Assembly: GCA_944393165.1 (NCBI GenBank)
Contig: CALXZF010000038.1
Coordinates: 1 to 9,397 of the forward strand
Length of the DNA stretch: 9,397 nucleotides
From: an uncultured Clostridia bacterium
Lineage (GTDB): Bacteria; Bacillota_A; Clostridia; TANB77; CAG-508
Reading direction: 5' to 3'
The notes beneath the pieces are model-generated. The model saw only the letters and a program-made list of their open reading frames with translations. It searched no databases and had not been told where the DNA came from. Below are positions 6,887-9,397 of this stretch, one piece after another (the stretch's first letter is position 1; each line of letters begins with the position of its first letter). The position numbers and the translations under genes are program-made.

Positions 6887-7495
6887 ATGCAATTTTTCTA
6901 TCCGTTTTTTATGACTTTTATTATTGTATTTTTTTCTGAACTTGGTGACAAGACTCAACTTTTAGTTTTATCTTTTTCAGCTAAAAATAAAGCAAAAAAT
7001 GTTCTATTAGGTGTTGCTTTAGGTACTTTTTTTAGTCATGGTATTGCTATTTTGTTTGGTAGTAAAATTGCTGGTTTTAATAATGAAATCTTTAATTTTT
7101 ATTTAAAACTGTTTACTTATTTTTCTTTTTTATTATTTGGTTTTTTAGGTTTTTTTAAAAATGAGAATTCAGAAGATAATTCTTCTAAATCTAATTTTTT
7201 GAGAAAAATTTCTCATTTTTCTTTAAACCCTATTTTTATTGTCGCTGTTAGTATTTTTGTTGGAGAAATCGGTGATAAGACTTTTCTTGCTTCTTTAGGT
7301 TTAGGAGTTCAATATCCTGATTTCAAATTTTTATTAATTTTGGGTTCTATTTGCGGTATGGTCGCTAGTAATTTGATTGCTATCTTTTTTGGTAAACTCC
7401 TTGGTTCTAAATTTAAGCAATCTACAATTACCATTCTTTCTAATATTATTTTCATTATTTTTGGTTTTATTGGATTAATTAATTTTATTTTTTAA
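6887..7495 (+). CDS. GDT1/TMEM165 (UPF0016) family cation transporter
   Basis: This is a 202-residue membrane protein made of two similar halves of three helices. Each half opens with the family signature: ELGDKT at residues 18-23 and EIGDKT at 127-132. The acidic residues of these motifs bind the transported ion in this family. Bacterial members such as MneA export Mn2+ to prevent manganese toxicity; eukaryotic members move Mn2+/Ca2+/H+. Mn2+ export is therefore the best guess, not shown by sequence. The ATG at 6887 has AAGGAG seven bases upstream. A hydrophilic, Ser/Asn-rich linker (about residues 91-107) joins the halves. Phenylalanine is exceptionally common, about a fifth of residues. 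All 24 isoleucines use ATT or ATC and none ATA, unlike the leftward genes. It appears monocistronic, followed by T-rich DNA without a clear hairpin. Confidence 0.88.
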   Translation: MQFFYPFFMTFIIVFFSELGDKTQLLVLSFSAKNKAKNVLLGVALGTFFSHGIAILFGSKIAGFNNEIFNFYLKLFTYFSFLLFGFLGFFKNENSEDNSSKSNFLRKISHFSLNPIFIVAVSIFVGEIGDKTFLASLGLGVQYPDFKFLLILGSICGMVASNLIAIFFGKLLGSKFKQSTITILSNIIFIIFGFIGLINFIF

Positions 7496-7513
7496 TTTTT
7501 TTGCTTATAATAA

Positions 7514-7542
7514 TTGACACTTTTGATTTTATATGTTAATAT
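7514..7542 (+). promoter_or_regulatory. Sigma-A promoter of the tRNA-Arg gene
   Basis: TTGACA (7514-7519) and TAATAT (7537-7542) are separated by exactly 17 bases. The -35 box is a perfect consensus and the -10 differs at one position. Transcription would start near 7549-7550, about ten bases before the mature tRNA 5' end, which suits a stable RNA gene. Confidence 0.8.
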
Positions 7543-7559
7543 ATATAAGTATTCGATAT

Positions 7560-7636
<77 letters not shown>

Positions 7637-7644
7637 TATACGAA

Positions 7645-7685
7645 AAGTCATACAAGTATTGAAATATCAATGTTTTGTATGACTT
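7645..7685. terminator. Hairpin terminator between tRNA-Arg and integrase gene
   Basis: AAGTCATACAA (7645-7655) pairs perfectly with TTGTATGACTT (7675-7685), and an inner ATTGA/TCAAT stem (7658-7662 with 7667-7671) continues the helix. On the plus strand it is followed by ATTTTTTAT, giving a good intrinsic terminator for the tRNA. On the minus strand it would stop integrase transcription before it enters the tRNA, though the T-run on that side is short. Confidence 0.8.
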
Positions 7686-7695
7686 ATTTTTTATG

Positions 7696-7717
7696 TTTTA
7701 CTGCAATTTTACTGCAA
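7696..7717. repeat. Tandem 11-bp direct repeat, possible integrase arm sites
   Basis: TTTTACTGCAA occurs twice without a gap, at 7696-7706 and 7707-7717, just past the integrase stop codon and between it and the tRNA. Tyrosine integrases with an N-terminal arm-binding domain recognise short direct repeats placed at this distance from the crossover, so these are likely arm-type sites. Their position at the end of the element fits that use; binding itself is inference. Confidence 0.6.
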
Positions 7718-7727
7718 CAGGTATTTT

Positions 7728-8876
7728 TTATAGCCCTTGTGCTTCAAAATATTGCGTTACTTTTTCTAATTCATTTTGACTAAATTCTTTAAATACCGAT
7801 GTATATGTATCAAGTGTTGTTTGTATTTTTTTATGTCCTAATATTTTTTGCAATGCTTTTGCTTGCATACCACTTTCAATACATCTAGTTGCGTATGTAT
7901 GCCTCAACATATGTGTATGTAAATTACTTGTTATATTTTCTTTTTTGTTTAGTCTTTTTAAATATGAATTTATCTCTGATGGTGTTATATATGTACTTTT
8001 TTCATTGTCATAAAATAATAGTCCATTTATGTTTGTCATTTGCCTTTTTTGTGCTTGTTTTAATATTGATTTTACTTTATCATTCATAAGTATAGTTCTT
8101 TTTGAATTTTCTGTTTTTGTTGTATCTCCCATAATTGTTTTATCATTTTCATCTCGTGTCAATGTTTTACTTATTGTTATTGTGTTATTCTTATAATCAA
8201 TATCTTTTATAGATAGTGCCAAAACTTCGCCTATTCTCATACCAGTATATAATTGCAATAATATTATATATTTATATTTATGTTCTTGTCTTTCAAGTAC
8301 TTCTATTAACCTTTTGTGTTCCTCCAATGTTAATGCTTCTATACTTTTATTAGGTGTATGTGATTTTGGTTTACTAATACTTTCGTTTTCCATAGGGTTA
8401 AATGGTATTAGTCTATCTGATACTGCTATTTTAAATGTTTTATTTATAAGTCTATATATTTTGTCTATGCTATTATTACTATATATTGTTAGATTAGGTA
8501 ATACTTTTCTTATATGATTTACAGTTATTTTTTGTATAGGTAAATTTACTATATCTTTACAAGTCTTTTCTATTTGTTTTACTGTTTCTAAATCCCTTAT
8601 ATGAGTTCTTGCACTTACTTTGTTTGTATCGTATTTATTTTGAACATATTCTTTTAATATTTCTATAAAAGTTTTATTTACTTTTTCTATATATGTTCCC
8701 TGATTAATATCATTTATAGTTTTAGTAAACCTCTTCTTAAAGTCTGTTAAAGTTTCATTTTTTCTTTGATACATTGTTTTTCTTTCTCCTGCTGATGTTG
8801 TATATTGTGCCATATATCTTTGACTTGCTTTATGATATGTAATACTTCCTTCTCCATTTTCTCTTTTTCTACCCAT
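7728..8876 (-). CDS. int: Tyrosine recombinase / integrase
   Basis: The protein has 382 residues from ATG 8876. An in-frame ATG at 8891 would add five residues but has no ribosome binding site, while 8876 has GGAG nine bases upstream and begins MGRKRENGEGS, a usual integrase start. The layout is an N-terminal arm-binding domain (about 1-64), a helical core-binding domain (about 68-170) and a catalytic domain (about 180-375). Catalytic residues are all present: Arg214 in TGMRIGE, Lys254 in TKTENSKR, His322 and Arg325 in HMLRH, His348 in LGHKK and the nucleophile Tyr358 in DTYTSVF. It belongs to the Tn916/phage-type integrases that insert and excise elements at attachment sites. It reads towards the tRNA-Arg gene, with a hairpin between. 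It follows the 44-codon gene by 30 bases, so the two are probably co-transcribed. Confidence 0.95.
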   Translation of the reverse strand: MGRKRENGEGSITYHKASQRYMAQYTTSAGERKTMYQRKNETLTDFKKRFTKTINDINQGTYIEKVNKTFIEILKEYVQNKYDTNKVSARTHIRDLETVKQIEKTCKDIVNLPIQKITVNHIRKVLPNLTIYSNNSIDKIYRLINKTFKIAVSDRLIPFNPMENESISKPKSHTPNKSIEALTLEEHKRLIEVLERQEHKYKYIILLQLYTGMRIGEVLALSIKDIDYKNNTITISKTLTRDENDKTIMGDTTKTENSKRTILMNDKVKSILKQAQKRQMTNINGLLFYDNEKSTYITPSEINSYLKRLNKKENITSNLHTHMLRHTYATRCIESGMQAKALQKILGHKKIQTTLDTYTSVFKEFSQNELEKVTQYFEAQGL

Positions 8877-8906
8877 TTTTATCAACTCCATTTATTCTGT
8901 TTTGTT

Positions 8907-9041
8907 TTAATAATCTTTTGAAATATCTAAAAGCAGTTTCCAAAGGAAAATAAACAAACCTAAAACTATTAATAAAGTCCACTTTAATATTTTACCAATT
9001 ACATATATAAATATTTTCAATTTGCTTGCTTTATTTTCCAT
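8907..9041 (-). CDS. 44-residue single-helix membrane protein, unknown
   Basis: ATG at 9041 opens a 44-codon frame ending in TAA. The protein begins with a basic MENKASKLK tail, then has a hydrophobic stretch (about residues 10-38) with two Trp and the core TLLIVLGLFIFLW, and ends in a short charged tail. The amphipathic/hydrophobic make-up predicts one membrane helix with the N-terminus inside. AAAGGA lies upstream in a ten-base box, TGAAAGGAAG, that is repeated at the same distance before the neighbouring 90-codon gene, which argues for real translation. It lies 28 bases after that gene and 30 bases before the integrase start. I do not recognise the family. It could be a small accessory, exclusion or toxin-like membrane protein of the element, but nothing in the sequence decides. 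Confidence 0.6.
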   Translation of the reverse strand: MENKASKLKIFIYVIGKILKWTLLIVLGLFIFLWKLLLDISKDY

Positions 9042-9069
9042 TGTATCCGCTTCCTTTCAAAATTACTTT

Positions 9070-9342
9070 TTAATTATTTATAATTATACTATCTTTGAAA
9101 CCTATCAAATATGCTTCTTGTAATTCTCTAGTGTCTAAATCCATTCGTATATCTCTAAAATTATAATAATTTTCTATCATTGTTTTATCTTGTAACTTTT
9201 CAATAAAATTTGTTTCTAATTCTTTAAATTTCTGGTATTGTTCTTTATAGTCTTTTTTATTTGATACTTTTGAATAACTTTCTTGTATTCTTTCTTCAAT
9301 AAAATCTTGTAAATTCTCTTTTAAATTTGTATTAATTTTCAT
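9070..9342 (-). CDS. 90-residue helical protein of the element, unknown
   Basis: The ATG at 9342 has the box TGAAAGGAAG eight bases upstream. The product is a soluble, highly charged, mostly helical protein of 90 residues, with a K/E-rich middle (KKDYKEQYQKFKELE) and an ending of the form ELQEAYLIGFKDS. Small element-borne helical proteins ending in a similar Gly-Phe-Lys segment are found in Clostridia (the DUF6809 group comes to mind), but the likeness is loose and I would not name it so. No DNA-binding helix-turn-helix is evident, so an excisionase role is not supported. It is the first of three genes in a row ending with the integrase. A TATAAT-like -10 box lies at 9383-9388 on the minus strand; its -35 would fall outside the window. 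Confidence 0.65.
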   Translation of the reverse strand: MKINTNLKENLQDFIEERIQESYSKVSNKKDYKEQYQKFKELETNFIEKLQDKTMIENYYNFRDIRMDLDTRELQEAYLIGFKDSIIINN

Positions 9343-9397
9343 TTTTATTACTTCCTTTCATAATTTCTCTAAATGGTTTAAAATTATAATTATTTAA

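Larger units (their letters stand above)
7637..9397. mobile_element. int: Integrase end of an integrative element at tRNA-Arg, incomplete
   Basis: A tyrosine integrase gene lies about 90 bases from the 3' end of an intact tRNA gene and reads towards it, with short direct repeats between. This is the usual layout of one end of a prophage, ICE or genomic island integrated in a tRNA gene. The crossover site would lie in the tRNA 3' half or just after it, so the left boundary is approximate. The element runs past the right edge of the window; neither the other attachment site nor any structural, conjugation or cargo gene is seen, so its kind cannot be told. Confidence 0.75.

Noticed and set aside
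8877..8891. ATG at 8891 as the integrase start
   Set aside because: No ribosome binding site precedes it, whereas the ATG at 8876 has GGAG nine bases upstream and gives the usual MGRKRENGEGS start.

Overview
The window looks like chromosomal DNA from a low-GC Gram-positive bacterium of the Clostridia type (Bacillota). GC content is well under 30% by eye, ribosome binding sites are strong AAGGAG/GGAGG, and promoters are of the TTGACA/TATAAT kind. The families present (MecA, DUF5711, YkvI, GldG-type ABC auxiliary protein, GDT1-type transporter, tyrosine integrase) are all familiar from that group. The standard genetic code fits: every gene is full length with TAA or TAG stops, and none ends in TGA. 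I cannot name the species.

Left part (1-6559). The 3' end of a MecA adaptor gene runs rightwards and converges on a long leftward block. The 80 bp between MecA and CvpA is filled by a hairpin-containing repeat bracketed by GGGACAGG motifs. In transcription order the leftward block is: ABC ATPase, ABC-2 permease, GldG-family auxiliary protein, hairpin terminator, YkvI-type membrane permease, promoter, DUF5711 protein, CvpA protein. The three ABC genes are tightly packed (TAATG overlap, then a 15-bp gap). They should form one envelope complex: a cytoplasmic ATPase, a six-helix permease and an auxiliary protein with a large external domain. DUF5711 and CvpA form a second tight pair, with a stop codon overlapping the next ribosome binding site.

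Middle (6560-7727). The divergent intergenic region holds a 94-bp near-perfect palindrome that no gene explains. It is followed by a rightward GDT1/TMEM165-type divalent cation (probably Mn2+) exporter gene. A consensus promoter then drives a tRNA-Arg(UCU) gene, which is followed by a hairpin terminator and a tandem 11-bp repeat.

Right part (7637 to the end). This is the integrase end of an integrative element (prophage, ICE or genomic island) inserted at the 3' end of the tRNA-Arg gene. It carries a tyrosine recombinase reading towards the tRNA. Upstream of it are two small genes with identical ribosome-binding boxes: a 44-residue single-helix membrane protein and a 90-residue soluble helical protein. 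The element continues beyond the window, so its type cannot be decided here.

The core genes are largely ordinary. The items most worth a second look are the orphan palindrome, the GGGACAGG repeat, the hairpin over the YkvI leader, the undescribed small membrane protein at the element end, and the sharp codon-usage split between the rightward transporter gene and the leftward genes.
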